64,000 nucleotides of DNA from Dugong dugon (GCA_030035585.1 CM057472.1:93741601-93805600); one strand, 5' to 3'; positions 23,171 to 34,369 are shown, numbered from the stretch's first letter. The notes: generated by a model from the sequence alone, not told the origin. Numbers and translations: made by a program.

Positions 23171-24399
23171 ATTACATAAATACTGCCATCCACATTTAAG
23201 GGATTACCATGTCTTTCTTCACCAGCACAAGATACAACTCATCTGGAACTGTCGCTGGCAACCTTTCAATGTTTACTGATTGACTTTGACTGACAAAATA
23301 AATGAATAAGCTAATAAAAAAAAAATGCAAGTTCCTAAGGGCCAGGGAACAGCTGCATACCTATTAACCTAACACACTGTTGGACTAGAGGATGTACTTT
23401 GTAAACACTTGATGGGATTCAGCACAGAAATTAAAATTGGGAGACATTTCTACTTGTATTACTAGAAATGTTTTTGCATATTTTATAAATGTTTATAAAT
23501 CAAATTAACTGTTAATACCCCTGCATGCTGTGGGATTTCCATGAGCTCCTTAGTTATCATGATTAGTTATCATGCATTTTGTTCTTTATGTAAAGAAAGA
23601 TTTAAAGAGAATAACACCCTGCTGTCCTAAACATTATCAAATATGTGCCCCCTTGCTTTGAACTGTTTGCAATCTGCAATAATCCAATCTTAGATACGTG
23701 TCACACAATACAAACGATAATTGCCCTGTTACTGGTTATACTAATGGCATCTGGGCTACAGCAGAGAGATGAATTACTTTACAGAGAAAGAAGATAACAC
23801 ATAAGGACCAAGTGGATGGAAAATCAAGATAAAACGACCCTAGGCTTAAATCCTTAGAAGAATGACATTTCAAAGTATGAGTCTATTTCTCCATGATATA
23901 ACAATGATAAATTGGAAAAAAAAAACAAAAAACAAAAACAAACTGTCTTTATCTGATTTCAATAAAACAATTTACCTGAAAACTTTATATTGCTTTTCTA
24001 TAATATTAAAGCAAACTGTAGACAGAGTGGATTTTAAAATATGCAGCATTATTTATTCTCAGTGTAAGTTCTAAAATACTTAAATTAAGCATCTTGGTGG
24101 CATCTGGTGGGGTAGTGGCAGGGATGGGTGGGTGCAGAGCAGGGACTCAAGTTTACACTGTGATAGAGTCACATGACCAAGCGCACATTTCATTTCTATT
24201 TAGAAGTACTGGGACTAATGATATGCAGGTGTCAACCACATCATAAAAAAAAAGAAAGCAATCAAGTCAGGTAGGCTTTGCCCCTCTGCTGTAAGGAAAA
24301 TTAAGGCTCAGAAGAGAGGAGAAGGAAGCTGAGGACTGAAGTGAGAACAAGGTTTGTGAAAGAACTCCATTGTCAATACCATGGCCCCAATGAAGCTTC
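23171..24399. other. Unassigned DNA
   Basis: A-rich runs lie at 23318-23326 and 23918-23940 (AAAAC-like). No gene or repeat family was identified. Confidence 0.45.
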
Positions 24400-24610
24400 C
24401 TGCCATTTACTGAATCCCTGCTCTATTCCAGGTTCTGTGTTATGAACTTGTCACTCATTTTCTCCTTTACGCCCACAACCACAATCCTCTTTGATAGGTA
24501 TTATCAGTATTTTTCCTCCTTTATATGACAAAACTGTAGTCTGAAAAGTTATTTGCCCCAAATCACATGACTAGAAAATGGCCTAGTACGAATTCATATC
24601 CCAGTCTACC
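24400..24610 (-). repeat. MIR
   Basis: Antisense MIR: CATTTACTGAATCCCTGCTC, TTCCAGGTTCTGTG, CACTCATTTTCTCCTTTACG, TTTGATAGGTATTATCAGTA, TTTGCCCCAAATCACATGAC and CTAGTACGAATTCATATCCC keep the family order. Confidence 0.65.
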
Positions 24611-24824
24611 TGAAGCTTAAAACATTGACAAAGTATGAATGGTGTACAGGAATACAAAGGGGTAGTCCAGCGTTCATGACAGGTACAGAAAACAAAACAA
24701 AACAAAAAATAACAATAAGAGTAGGCTATGCCTGAAAGGGGTAAAAAAAAAAAAAAAGGGATTAGGTAATACAGCTTTAAAGATTTATTATGCTATTAAG
24801 AAAACAGATCTGTTACTGACGTTA

Positions 24825-24995
24825 CCTCCATTAATCCTCACAATTATTCTAAGAATCAATTTCATAATCACAAATTTACTGCAGAGGAAAATAAAGGCAA
24901 GAGAAGGTGAATAACTACTGGAGATCACAAAATTATTAGCTTGGAGAGTAAGGATTCAAACCAGAATGACAGATTGCAGAGCCCATGACATCATG
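24825..24995 (-). repeat. MIR
   Basis: Antisense MIR blocks CATTAATCCTCACAATTATT, CTGCAGAGGAAAATAAAGGC, GATCACAAAATTATTAGC and GGATTCAAACCAGAATGACA. Confidence 0.6.
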
Positions 24996-25499
24996 CATCA
25001 CACTGGTAACATCTATGTATATTGTTAATGACAAAATCAAGTAAGTAATATAAATACAGATTCCTCTAAAAGTAACTGCAGTATTTGTTATCTACCTATT
25101 GGGTGTTTGGCATAATAGCAGGTGGTAAGGTGAAAAACAAGAAGACAATATTGTTACTATCCGAAGAAATGAATAATTTCTAGAATTTTTTTTGCATCTA
25201 TGCAGAAATGGAAGGGCAAATAAGTAGTAAGTCCAGTACTGGTTAGAAGTATGGAAGAGAGCATTCTAAGTAAGAAAAATTAGCCAAAGCAATTTGCACA
25301 GTGAGATATCAAGTGAGAGGATTGTCAGAGATACTATTGCCTAAGAAAAATAGTCATACTGAGCATTTAATAAATCTTAGTTAAAAATATAAATACAAAA
25401 ATAAAAAAATAAGGAGTTGTCATGTGCCTTAAATGACATGCCAAGGAGTTGATAATTGATCTACTAAGTAATATGTACACACAGTATATTTACAATGAT

Positions 25500-26430
25500 T
25501 ATCTTTAAAATACCTTTTAAGACCTTGGGAGGACAAGGATCCTGCAGCTTTCCTTGTAAATTCTATTCAGATTGGCCCAGGGAATAATGTAGTCACTTGA
25601 ATTAAAAATGAACTTAAAGATCATAAGTAAAGGGTAATGATTAATAGGCGTTAGAGCCTTCTGGGGGAAATACCAAGTGGACTCCTTTAGGTTTGCTGTT
25701 AATGATCTGTAAGAGGGTGTAGACAGCATGTTAATGAAATTTTTTGATAACATTAAATTGGGAGAGGTTGGCCAATAAGTCGGATCAGAAAAATATCTGC
25801 TATAGACATGGCTATGAGGAAGTTAGAAACATGAAGAAAATAATAAAATGACATCCAGGGACACTAAATTCTAAGTAGTATATCATAAGATCGATTTGTA
25901 AAATAACCAAAGTAGAGGACATCAATGAAAAAATAACTGGAACTGCCTTGGAACCCAAGAGTATAAGAAAAATTATTCATGTGATGTACAAGCAGGGCTG
26001 TCTCTATATGACCCAGCGAGGGAATTCCAACCTATGGGTATTCACAAGATGAAAAATGTTTCTGTGGGTGCATGTAGGCTTATTGCTTGTGTTGGAAACT
26101 ATTGAAAATGATGGGAAGGTACCTGGAAAATGTGGTAGAAAATGTATCTTGCAGAATCTTTCTTATTGTACAAATTCATGCATGAATTCATGCGAGGAGA
26201 GTAAAGTGAGGACACTAGTTTTAAGAACACTCTTTTGTGCTCAAAGAGGGAATTATGGCCGGCTAGAAAAGTATCACAGCAACATAACTGCATTGCCATA
26301 TCATAATTATGACAAACTGAGGCCTCAATAGGTGGAAAAAAATAGCTGGGCTTATTTAGACACATAAAGGGACTGGAATGGGCTACTTCTCCAGAAGTCT
26401 CTAAGAACAAAAATAACCTATTAAATTCCA
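25500..26430 (+). repeat. Probable ancient L3/CR1-clade LINE relic
   Basis: About 25650-25800 matches the CR1/L3 reverse-transcriptase tail in order: a TTAATGATCTG block (family IINDL), TTAATGAAATTTTTTGATAA then CATTAAATTGGGAGAGGTTG (reads LMKFFDNIKLGEVG; family form has FADDTKLGG). Downstream, TGGGCTACTTCTCCAGAAGT resembles the CR1 GGCTGCC..AGGTAGTGAG block. The middle is too diverged to align by eye, so the extents are approximate. Confidence 0.45.
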
Positions 26431-26587
26431 ACTGGTGAGGTTTTTGAACTATAGAATTTAAAATTTTTTTCTTATATATTTATATATAGTGAAGAACATT
26501 GGTAATCAATCCTTTTTCACATCCAAAGATATATTATTTTATTATTTAGTGACATCATGGTCCAGAAGTCTTGAATTGGTATAACTG

Positions 26588-26815
26588 TAGAATTAAGAAC
26601 AAAGACTTTGGAGCCAAATCTGAACTCAAATCTTGGCGTAAAGACTATTTAGTTATGTGATCTTGGGTATATTACGGAATATTTGCTGCTCAATGTTCTC
26701 ATCTGTAAACTAATAAGAGTATCTACCTGAAAGGCTTTTGGGATAAATTAGAAAATGCATATAAATTCCTTAGCATAATTTCCAGAATAACGCAAATGCT
26801 CAGTAATAGTGATTT
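26588..26815 (+). repeat. MIR
   Basis: Sense MIR: CAAAGACTTTGGAGCCAAAT, TGTGATCTTGGGTATATTAC, TGTTCTCATCTGTAAACTAA, TTGGGATAAATTAGAAAATG, ATGCTCAGTAATAGTGATT. Confidence 0.72.
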
Positions 26816-26849
26816 AAACTATATTTGCCAAATATAGAATCATCAAACG

Positions 26850-26980
26850 TTATGGATGAAAACGACCTCAGTGATTACTAGTCCAACAGCCTAATTTATG
26901 CAGGAAGAATCCTAGAAAAGAGATACAATTACTTGCTCAACATTATGTAGGTAGTTGGTAAAACAACTGGGACAGGATTC
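26850..26980. repeat. MIR/L3-like fragment
   Basis: GACCTCAGTGATTACTAGTC then CCAACAGCCTAATTTATGCA and TTACTTGCTCAACATTATGT resemble the ancient block GGTCATCTAGTCCAACCCCC..CACACAGC found in L3/MIR3-type repeats. Weak. Confidence 0.35.
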
Positions 26981-27587
26981 AGCTATGATAATTTCTTATC
27001 AAGGGAGATGTGACAGCTCTACCACAGAACATGCCCCACTGATATTTATAAGTAATTTTAGAAAGTTCATTCAGATGAAATGCGTAAACTTCATTCTCTA
27101 CCATGGGATCCGCTGATCTGACCTTCTGTTCTATCACCCAGAAACAAACAGCACAATAGAACAATGGAATGGCCTGTGAAAGGTTCAGCTTTGTCATCAG
27201 CTCTGAGACATTATCCTATGGGGATAGTGTGCTGTCTTACAGATGTAGTATTTCTACAGAACAAGTGGACAGAAAAATGGTGCTCAGATCCACAGCTAGA
27301 ATACTCAGGAAAAGGATGTATGATTGACCTCAAACATCATCATTCCCAGAGTGTGTTTCTTGGATCTATGCTTCACTTCTCTACCTTAGGTTAAGCTGGG
27401 TCGGATGAATACATTCAGGTGAAATGTTTCCATCACAAGACACAGTAAGTGTTCCACTGAACTTGAAATTAAAACTACACTTGAACATTTAGTTTCCTCT
27501 TTGCAGGGGTCTCTTAGCCAAAACAACAACAACAACAGCCACAAAAATCAAGGCTTTTCTAATAGAATTTGCATTTTATTAGAGTTG
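26981..27587. other. Unassigned DNA with short (AAC)n tract
   Basis: Overlapping frames exist on both strands around 26979-27394 with no recognised domain. A CAACAACAACAACA tract lies at about 27523-27537. Confidence 0.45.
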
Positions 27588-27765
27588 CATTTCTCACAAG
27601 TTCCCAGGCAATGCTAATGCTGCTGGTTAGAGAACAATTCTGAGAATCATTAGTTGAGCAGACCTCAAAATTTATTATACATAAGAATCACCTAGGGATC
27701 TTGTTAAACTGTAGATTCGGATTCAGTATATCTGGGGATGGAAATGCAAATTCTTATCAGGGGTT
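27588..27765. repeat. MER5-like hAT fragments
   Basis: The first part has CACAAGTTCCCAGGCAATGC, TAATGCTGCTGGTTAGAGAA (a MER5 right end). The second has AAGAATCACCTAGGGATCTT, GTTAAACTGTAGATTCGGAT and TCAGTATATCTGGGG (a MER5 left side). Two old non-autonomous hAT-Charlie pieces appear to lie head to tail. Confidence 0.68.
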
Positions 27766-27794
27766 CAAACCAGAATGAATGGGTTTGAAGCCCT

Positions 27795-27889
27795 GGTTTC
27801 AGGTTTCCAAGGAATGGCTGGTGAATTCAAACTGCAGACCTTTTGGTTAGCAGCTGAGCTCTTAAGCACTGCAACACCCGGGCTCCTCT
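27795..27889 (-). repeat. AfroSINE, 3'-truncated
   Basis: Has GGTTTCCAAGGAATGGCTGG, CAGACCTTTTGGTTAGCAGC and TGAGCTCTTAAGCACTGCAA through the head end CACCCGGGCTCCT. The RTE-like tail is missing. Confidence 0.82.
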
Positions 27890-28734
27890 ATACTGATGAG
27901 AGTAATCAATTACTGATTACCAGAGAAGACAGTGTTGCTTTTGCAAATCAGGACAAGTAGTACTTTGTCTAAAACAGAGATGATTGACAAAATGTCTTCT
28001 TTTGGTCGCCAGTAATAATGGAGAATGAGCAGTTGCAGCAACCCTGGTCAGACAGGAGCAAGGCAAATAAGAGTTCAGACATATTGAGGCTGAATATCCA
28101 AATTAGTCAGGCAAACAACCCACATCAGATAAAGTACTGATCCAGCAAGAAGAAAATCTAGAATCGGAGGGAGATGAGTGATGAAGAATATCAATTCTGG
28201 CTTCAGGATCTGCTACATCAAAGGGAGCAGACTGTTTTCACTGACACTTTTGCATTACGTTTTTTTTAGACATTATGGCTGGCCACCACTTTTAAGGGGT
28301 CTCTGATGCAGACAAAACTAAAGGAGGACACAAAAATATCTAAATGGTAGAAGGGGTGGCTTCCTGCCCCAAGGGCTTTTTTTGATGTAACAGAAGACCT
28401 TTCATAGGAGCACACAAAGCTCACGTGTGCACAATTCAGACACTCAGAAACCCAGGGAGGTTAACACCCTATGGGTTGGCATAGAGAGGATGGCATCCAG
28501 TGGATATATGCTTAATTGTTTCCCCCCCAAGACCAGAGGATCCTGAGATGCATTTCAGGTCATGCCCTCAGGTAAAGGAACAAGTCATTATCAGCAGTTG
28601 CCAATTCAGAAACGTAGTGGATCTTTCCCTCTCTCCTCTGTCTCCACTCTTGCTCCCTGCTCACAATACCCATAAATTACTTGCATTTAAGTTGTTTACC
28701 TAGTGTTTTCTTTCTTGGGAGCCCAGACAACATC
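27890..28734. other. Unassigned DNA
   Basis: A T-run lies at 28259-28268. No gene or repeat family was recognised. Confidence 0.45.
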
Positions 28735-29500
28735 CAACAATAAACTTAAAATACCCCTCAAGCCCCCTCCTTCATCAGGCTTCTTTATCTCAGTAAGTAG
28801 TAATTCCAACTTCCTATCATTTAGGCCCCAAATTTTTGGAGTCATTCTTGCTTTCTCTTTTTCCCATAGAACACACCTAGTCTTCTATCTTATCTTGTTG
28901 TCTCTACTTAAAAAATGTATTTACAATATTCCCTTTTTGCTCCTCCACTGCTATGACCCTGGCCTGAAAAACAATTCTCTCTTAACTGGATTAATGTATC
29001 TATGTCCTAAATAATCCTCCTGTTTCTATCCTTACCCCCAACAGTCTAGTCTCAATAATGCAGTCAATGTGGTTGTCTTGGAATTGTAATAAATTGTTTT
29101 ATTCTTCTCCTCAAAACCCTCCAATGTCTTCCCATCTCAGTCTGAGTAAAAGCTGAAATCATCTCAGTTGTCCACATTGACAACACTGAGGTCATCTTAT
29201 ATAGCTTTCCTCCTACATCAGTTCACTTCAACCACATTGTCCACCCCATTGTTCTTTGACCAGTGCAAACATGTCCCTCTCCTACGACCTTTGCATTTGC
29301 AGTTTCCTCTGCTTGAAAAATCTTCTCCCAAATAGCCACATGCCTCACATGTGTATTTCCTTCATGCTTTTGTACATATGTCACTGTTTATTTTTTCCTT
29401 CATGTTTTTGTACACGTCATTGTTTATTTATAATTGGAGCTCCTCCTCATGACAATGGAACTCCCTCTTTTCTTCCCTGCTTTATTTTTCTCCATAATAT
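28735..29500 (+). repeat. L2 LINE, longer fragment
   Basis: Ordered L2 blocks: CTCCTCCACTGCTATGACCC, AACTGGATTAATGTATCTAT, CCTCCTGTTTCTATCCTTAC, CAACAGTCTAGTCTCAATAA, CTCCAATGTCTTCCCATCTC, GAGTAAAAGCTGAAATCATC, TTTGCATTTGCAGTTTCCTC, TGCTTGAAAAATCTTCTCCC. This is the ORF2 C-terminal to 3' region of L2, without an intact frame. Confidence 0.72.
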
Positions 29501-29523
29501 TTATTACCATCTATGGTAGATTG

Positions 29524-29682
29524 AGAGCCCTGGCAGCACAGTGGTTAAGAGCTCAGCTGCTAACCAAAAGGTCAGCAGTTCAAATCCATCGGTCGCTTCT
29601 TGGAAACTCTATGGGGCAGTTCTATTCTGTCCTATGGGGTCACTACGAGTTGGAATCAACTGGACGGCAATGGGTTTGGTTT
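29524..29682 (+). repeat. AfroSINE with target-site duplication
   Basis: Head AGAGCCCTGGCAGCACAGTG, box B GGTCAGCAGTTCAAATCC, TGGGGCAGTTCTATTCTGTC, GGGGTCACTACGAGTTGGAA and tail GGCAATGGGTTTGGTT. Flanks TATGGTAGATTG (29512-29523) and TATGGTAGACTG (29683-29694) agree at 11 of 12. Confidence 0.94.
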
Positions 29683-29694
29683 TATGGTAGACTG

Positions 29695-30795
29695 GTTGCA
29701 AAACTAGTTATAATAATTTATCCCACCCTTGTATGCATGTCCCAGTGAAATGATACTGTCATTTTTCCCATCAAAAGGGAAGTCAATTTCTCTATCCCTT
29801 GAATCTGGGCTAGTCGTATGACTTGTTTTGACCAGTAGGATGCTGTAGAAGTGATGTTGTGGGAACTTCAAGCCTAGAGCTCAGGAAGCTTCACAGCTTC
29901 ACTTTTGTTCTTTTAGAACACTGTCCTGGGGTCACCATGTGAAGATGCCATTTTAATTTACTAGATGATGAAAGATCTTGTGAAGCACAGACAGGTTTTA
30001 CACTAAGGCCCCTAGACCAAGCAGCCAACATCCAGCACTAAAATAAAAACCCGTGAGTGAGATGATCTTAGACCATCCCCACTGTCTTAGTCATCTAGTG
30101 CTGCTCTAACAGAAATACCACAAGTGGATGGCTTTTAACAAGAGAAATTTATTCTCTCACAGTCCAGTAGGCTACAAGTCCAAATTCAGGGCATCAGCTC
30201 CAGAAGAAGGCTCTCTCTCTCTGTCGGCTCTGGAGAAAGGTCTGTGTCATCAATCTTCCCTTGTTCTGGAAGCATCTCAGCGCAGGAACCTCAGGTCCAA
30301 AGGACGCGCTCTGCTCCCGGCACTGCTTTCTTGGTGGTGTGAGGTTCCTATGTGTCTCTGCTCACTCTTCTCTTTTATATCTCAAAAGAGACTGCATTAA
30401 GACACTATCTAATCTTGTCAACCTCATCAACGTAACCTCATAACAGTGATAGAATTTACAACACACAAGGAGATCACATATAATCTCATCATAGTGATAG
30501 AGTTTACAACACATAAGGAAATCACATCAGATTACACAATCATACTACACTGGGAATCATGACCCAGCCAAGCTGACAGATATTTTTGGGGGATGCAACT
30601 CAATCCATGATACCCACTGAGCCACTAGATGACTGCAGAAACATGAACAACCTCAGGGAAGGCCAGTAGAAAATATTTTTTCTGTGCCCACCAAAACTGC
30701 TAATCCACACACTCATAAGCAAATAAAATGGTTGCTGCTATAAGCAATTAAGTTTGGGGTGATTTGTTATACAGCAATAAAAACTGATATTATCA
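29695..30795 (+). repeat. Older MLT1-type LTR split by a younger LTR
   Basis: The left part 29695-30082 has GAATCTGGGCTAGTCGTATG, ACTTGTTTTGACCAGTAGGA, TGGGGTCACCATGTGAAGAT and ACTAGATGATGAAAGATCTT. The right part 30613-30795 has GCAAATAAAATGGTTGCTGC, AAGCAATTAAGTTTGGGGTG and ATTTGTTATACAGCAATAAA. These are in the order of an old MLT1 subfamily LTR (H-L group). The younger LTR at 30083-30612 interrupts it. Confidence 0.65.
30083..30612 (-). repeat. MaLR-like solo LTR with perfect 5-bp duplication
   Basis: In antisense it starts TGTCTTAGTCATCTAGTGCT and ends GGATGCAACTCAATCCATGA then TA. Flanking CCCAC is exact at 30078-30082 and 30613-30617. Homologous to 44597-45112 and, in reverse, to 22468-22991 and 35727-36244. 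About 30418-30530 holds a short internal duplication (a GTGATAGA.TTTACAACACA.AAGGA.ATCACAT unit twice). Confidence 0.93.
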
Positions 30796-30841
30796 GCTAA
30801 ACTATAATACCACTTTCTATTTACAAATTATTGTCTCTCTC

Positions 30842-30990
30842 TTCCAAATAGAATGTAAATGTCATAAAGACAAAGATTTTTGCCTGTTTTTTCCTTCTTG
30901 TTTGTTTAACTTCAGCAGTCCCAGGATCTAGAATATTTATTGCATATAGGAAGTACGGCAAGTATTGGTTAAATGCATAAATGCCTCTTG
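30842..30990 (+). repeat. L2 LINE 3' end
   Basis: AATAGAATGTAAATGTCATA, AAGACAAAGATTTTTGCCTG and the AGTATTGGTTAAATGCATAA ending match the terminal L2 block (TGTAAGCTCC..GCAGGGA..TTTTGCC.. GTTGAATGAA). Confidence 0.55.
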
Positions 30991-32522
30991 GTAAATACAC
31001 AATCTAATCATGACAGCAGAAATTCATATGTGCAGTAAAGAGTATTTTCTAATCTATGAATGTTGCTCCTTTAGTGAATATTGGTTAGTATATGCTACCG
31101 ACAGAGTGGAGGGCCTCCTCAGTCTTGCTAATCAGTGAAATAGAAGCGGGTTTGGGGAACTTCTCCTGCATTTACAGCATTATATTTGCTAAAAAATCTC
31201 CAAGGGTAAAATATCTACTTAAATAATTTCAGCATCATTTTCTTTTTAATTCCAGCTCATGTAAGATGTAGTTGATAGGATTATACTAAGACTTTTCCAT
31301 GTCATCTGAACAGCTACGCTAACCGAGTTTTTGATGAAATTAATCAGCCAAGAAATGATGCATCTTTAGTCTGTCATCAAGGTGGAAGATTCTGTTTCAA
31401 CGCACAAATCCATAACCATCTGGAGTGAGAAGAATGGAAACAAATTTGCCAGTTACATTCCCATTGATTAGAGATAGAGAAACCAGTTGGGTAAATAAAA
31501 TCATTGATCTAAGACTTCCAGTTAAGCATTTAGGTTTTGTCAGCCACTGCAGAAAAAATAGAAATGCGGTCAATTTTCCAAGAATTTCCAAATTTGCTTG
31601 TTTCCTACACCTAGATAGGTAAAGCATGTTGTGTGCACATTTTTTTTCAGACATTATTAATAGATCTGGCCTTGTGAAACTTTCACCTCAAAAAGGTAAA
31701 AGCTTACTTTATTAAATGTTTGCTCCACTTAAATACTCATACATCAACAAATATGTTTAGCCAGTGGTGTTCAGTTTACATAGAGTACACTGGAGATATT
31801 ATCCATGTAATTGAAACGATGATGGTGATGTCGTAATGGTGGCCTTGAAGGATGGACGTTTCTCTCAGTATCTTGTTATTTTTGTCATCATTCTAATTCC
31901 TGTTATATTGAGTAATGAAATTACATATTGAAACTGTATTCCCTGTAGAATGTAATTCTTTATTCCTTTTTTACTTTATTGAATCTTATAGCTGAGCATG
32001 AACTCTCAAAGCATTTAAATTATTCCTTTATTTCTCCAGATAGACTTTTTTTATCAAATTATATATTAGCAATTAGTACTTAAGAGCAATTTTCACTCAA
32101 AAAGAATGTTTCCCCGGGGTCATAAATGTGAATGTGATGTTTGTAATGTGGAATCAACACAGAAGAAAAGGAAATGTTCACTCTGGTAAAACTATGTGTG
32201 TTATAGGGAAGGAGTGGAATATAAATAGGAACAATGAGCTGATACATAAAATGTCTAAACACAGACTAAATTCTGGGGAGACAATTAGCATAAAAATTTC
32301 AGAATATTAACAAACAGCCAAGGAAAATAATGACTCATCAAGATAATCCTAAAAGGTTGGTGAACATTTGAAAAATGTTTTGACAGGAAGGTAGGTATAC
32401 TGTAAGAGAGCATCATTGCTTTTTTTTTGTTTTTTCCCCGTTTCTGATGCTTTTGATCCTCTGAAAAGCAGAAAGAATGAAATATAGGTTCAAAATTTAA
32501 TCAAAATAATGATTATAATAAA
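30991..32522. other. Mostly unassigned; possible zinc-finger-like relic at 32115-32290
   Basis: No gene is supported. The stretch 32115-32290 encodes, in broken form, HKCECDVCN and, in another part, a HSGKTMCVIGKEW..ELIHK..KHRLNSGETI pattern that vaguely recalls C2H2 zinc-finger repeats. About 31070-31120 and 32775-32815 share the words AGAGTGGAGGGCCTCCTCAG and CAGAGTAGAGGACCTCCTCA followed by GTCTTGCTAATCA, which points to an unnamed repeat. Confidence 0.35.
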
Positions 32523-32714
32523 AAACCCATTGCCATTGAGTTGATTCCAACTCATAGCAACCCAATAGGACAGAGTAGAACTACCCCATAGGGTTTTCAA
32601 GGCTGTGATCTTTACGGGAGCAGAATGTCACATCTTTCTCCACTGGAGTGGGTTCAAACTGCTGACCTTTCAGTTAGCAGCTGAGTGCTTAACCACTGTA
32701 CCACCAGGGTGCCT
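32523..32714 (-). repeat. AfroSINE, long variant, with target-site duplication
   Basis: Antisense copy with AACCCATTGCCATTGAGTTG, GGACAGAGTAGAACTACCCC, CACATCTTTCTCCACTGGAG, GTTAGCAGCTGAGTGCTTAA and CACCAGGGTGCC. Flanks TAATGATTATAATAA (about 32508-32522) and TAATGATAATAATAA (about 32717-32731) agree at 14 of 15. Confidence 0.93.
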
Positions 32715-33046
32715 TTTAATGATAATAATAATGGCAAAATATTCCTTTCTACAGCCACGTCACCTTTATGTGTTGTGTTAGGGACAGAGTAGAGGACCTC
32801 CTCAGTCTTGCTAATCACCTAAATCACCTTCAAGGAATTTTTGTTTATCGGTTTGCTCATAGGAATAAATTCATCCTAAGATAATATCCGGAATTTACAT
32901 CTTTGATACTTCCCTAACACCTATCAGCATCATCTACCAATAATCTCCTAAATAACAGATGAGATGGAATTTCTATATCGGTAGTAGAAACAGCTGGAGA
33001 GGAAAGAACTTTGGTTGCATATTCCTCTCTCTAACATGCATCTGAC

Positions 33047-33248
33047 GTCTCTGTGTGGTGCAAATGTTTAAACGCTTGACTACTAGCCAAAACCTTGGTG
33101 GTTCAAGCCCACCCAGAGGTGCCTCAGAAGATACACTTTAAAATCTGTTTCTGAAAGGTCACAGCCTTGAAAACCCTACGGAGCAGTTCTATTCTGCCTA
33201 TGTGGTGTCTCCATGAGTCGGAATCAATCCCATGGCAACTAACAACAG
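33047..33248 (+). repeat. AfroSINE (CTCAGAAG subfamily)
   Basis: Sense copy: TGTGTGGTGCAAATGTTTAA, GTTCAAGCCCACCCAGAGGT, GCCTCAGAAGATACACTTTA, GAAAGGTCACAGCCTTGAAA, GAGTCGGAATCAATCCCATG, ending GGCAACTAACAACAG. Confidence 0.85.
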
Positions 33249-33831
33249 TATGCATGTTTCCCCTTTGTATAAATACACACTTGTATTTCACATAAAACTG
33301 CCGGTTGAGTGGTCAGTAGATACAGCTCCATTACCTTGGCAAAGTAACCCATGGTTCAGAACTCTGTACATGGGTATGACTCTCTGGGACAGTTCAATAA
33401 TAAGTGATATAAAAGCTAAGTGTAGCAGTCAGTTTTTCTATTATCTGTCCCATAATTACTATCCTGTAAATATGAAGAAGATACAATTGGATGGTTAATA
33501 ATAAATCGAAGAGGAAAATGAGTTCTATATCTAACCACAGAACACAAAACCTATGCTTGTATCAGAAATGTATGGCTTATATGAATTCAGCCCCAGGCCA
33601 CAGGAGGTTAAAATGATTACTTAGTAACAATAAACAAGGTTTTCACATGCAGCTATCAGTTACTAAACACTGTCCTGTGACAAAACTGAATCACTTTGAA
33701 ATGAAAAACCAAAGCAAACCAAAAAGTATGTTTGCCTTTCTTGACTAGGCAGGTAAAGGACTGCAAATTTGCCTCTTTATTATGAAACAAAACTGTAAGC
33801 TTGGAAAACTCTATTTCTAAGCACTAAAAGT
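33249..33831. other. Unassigned DNA
   Basis: No gene or repeat family was recognised. Confidence 0.45.
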
Positions 33832-34030
33832 TATGGTGGCACAGTAGGTAAGTGCTCATCTCCTAACCAAAAGTCAGCGGTTCAAACCCACAAGCCACTC
33901 TGCAGGAGAAAGATGTGGCAATCTGCTTCCATAAAGACCACAGCCTTGAAAACTCTACGGGACAGTTGTACTCTGTCTTACAGGGTCACTAGGAGTTGGA
34001 ATCAACTCAATGGCAATGGGATTTTTTTTC
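33832..34030 (+). repeat. AfroSINE, long variant
   Basis: Head TATGGTGGCACAGTAGGTAA, box B GTCAGCGGTTCAAACCCACA, GGAGAAAGATGTGGCAATCT, CACAGCCTTGAAAACTCTAC, GGAGTTGGAATCAACTCAAT and a T-run tail. Confidence 0.9.
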
Positions 34031-34209
34031 TTTAAGTATGATATCTAAAACATTAAAAAGAAATCAAATTGTAAAGAAACCACTGTAAAAAGATGGGCTT
34101 TAGTGAACATTGCAGTTGTTTGTGTATTAAGCATGAGTAACATACCAGGCTGTGTGCTCAGAGCTTTACAGATAGCATCTAATTTTACCCTTACCTACCC
34201 TATGAAGAG

Positions 34210-34369
34210 AGCCCTGGTGGCGCAGGGGTTAAGAGCTGTAGCTGCTTACCAAAGGTCAGCGGTTCAAATCTACCAGCCGCTCCTTGGAAACCCTATGGGG
34301 CAGTTCTCCTCTGCCCTATAGGGTCGCTATGAGTTGGAATCGACTTGTGAGTTTGGTTTTTTTTGGTTT
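34210..34369 (+). repeat. AfroSINE with perfect 14-bp target-site duplication
   Basis: Best-preserved AfroSINE of the window: AGCCCTGGTGGCGCAGGGGT (box A), GGTCAGCGGTTCAAATCTAC (box B), CCGCTCCTTGGAAACCCTAT, GGGGCAGTTCTCCTCTGCCC, TATAGGGTCGCTATGAGTTG, GTTTGGTTTTTTTTGGTTTT tail. An identical TACCCTATGAAGAG lies at 34196-34209 and 34370-34383. This looks like the youngest SINE here. Confidence 0.96.

Noticed and set aside
29524-29682. tRNA gene-like box A and box B
   Set aside because: They belong to the tRNA-derived head of an AfroSINE; no cloverleaf with acceptor stem was seen here or in the other copies.
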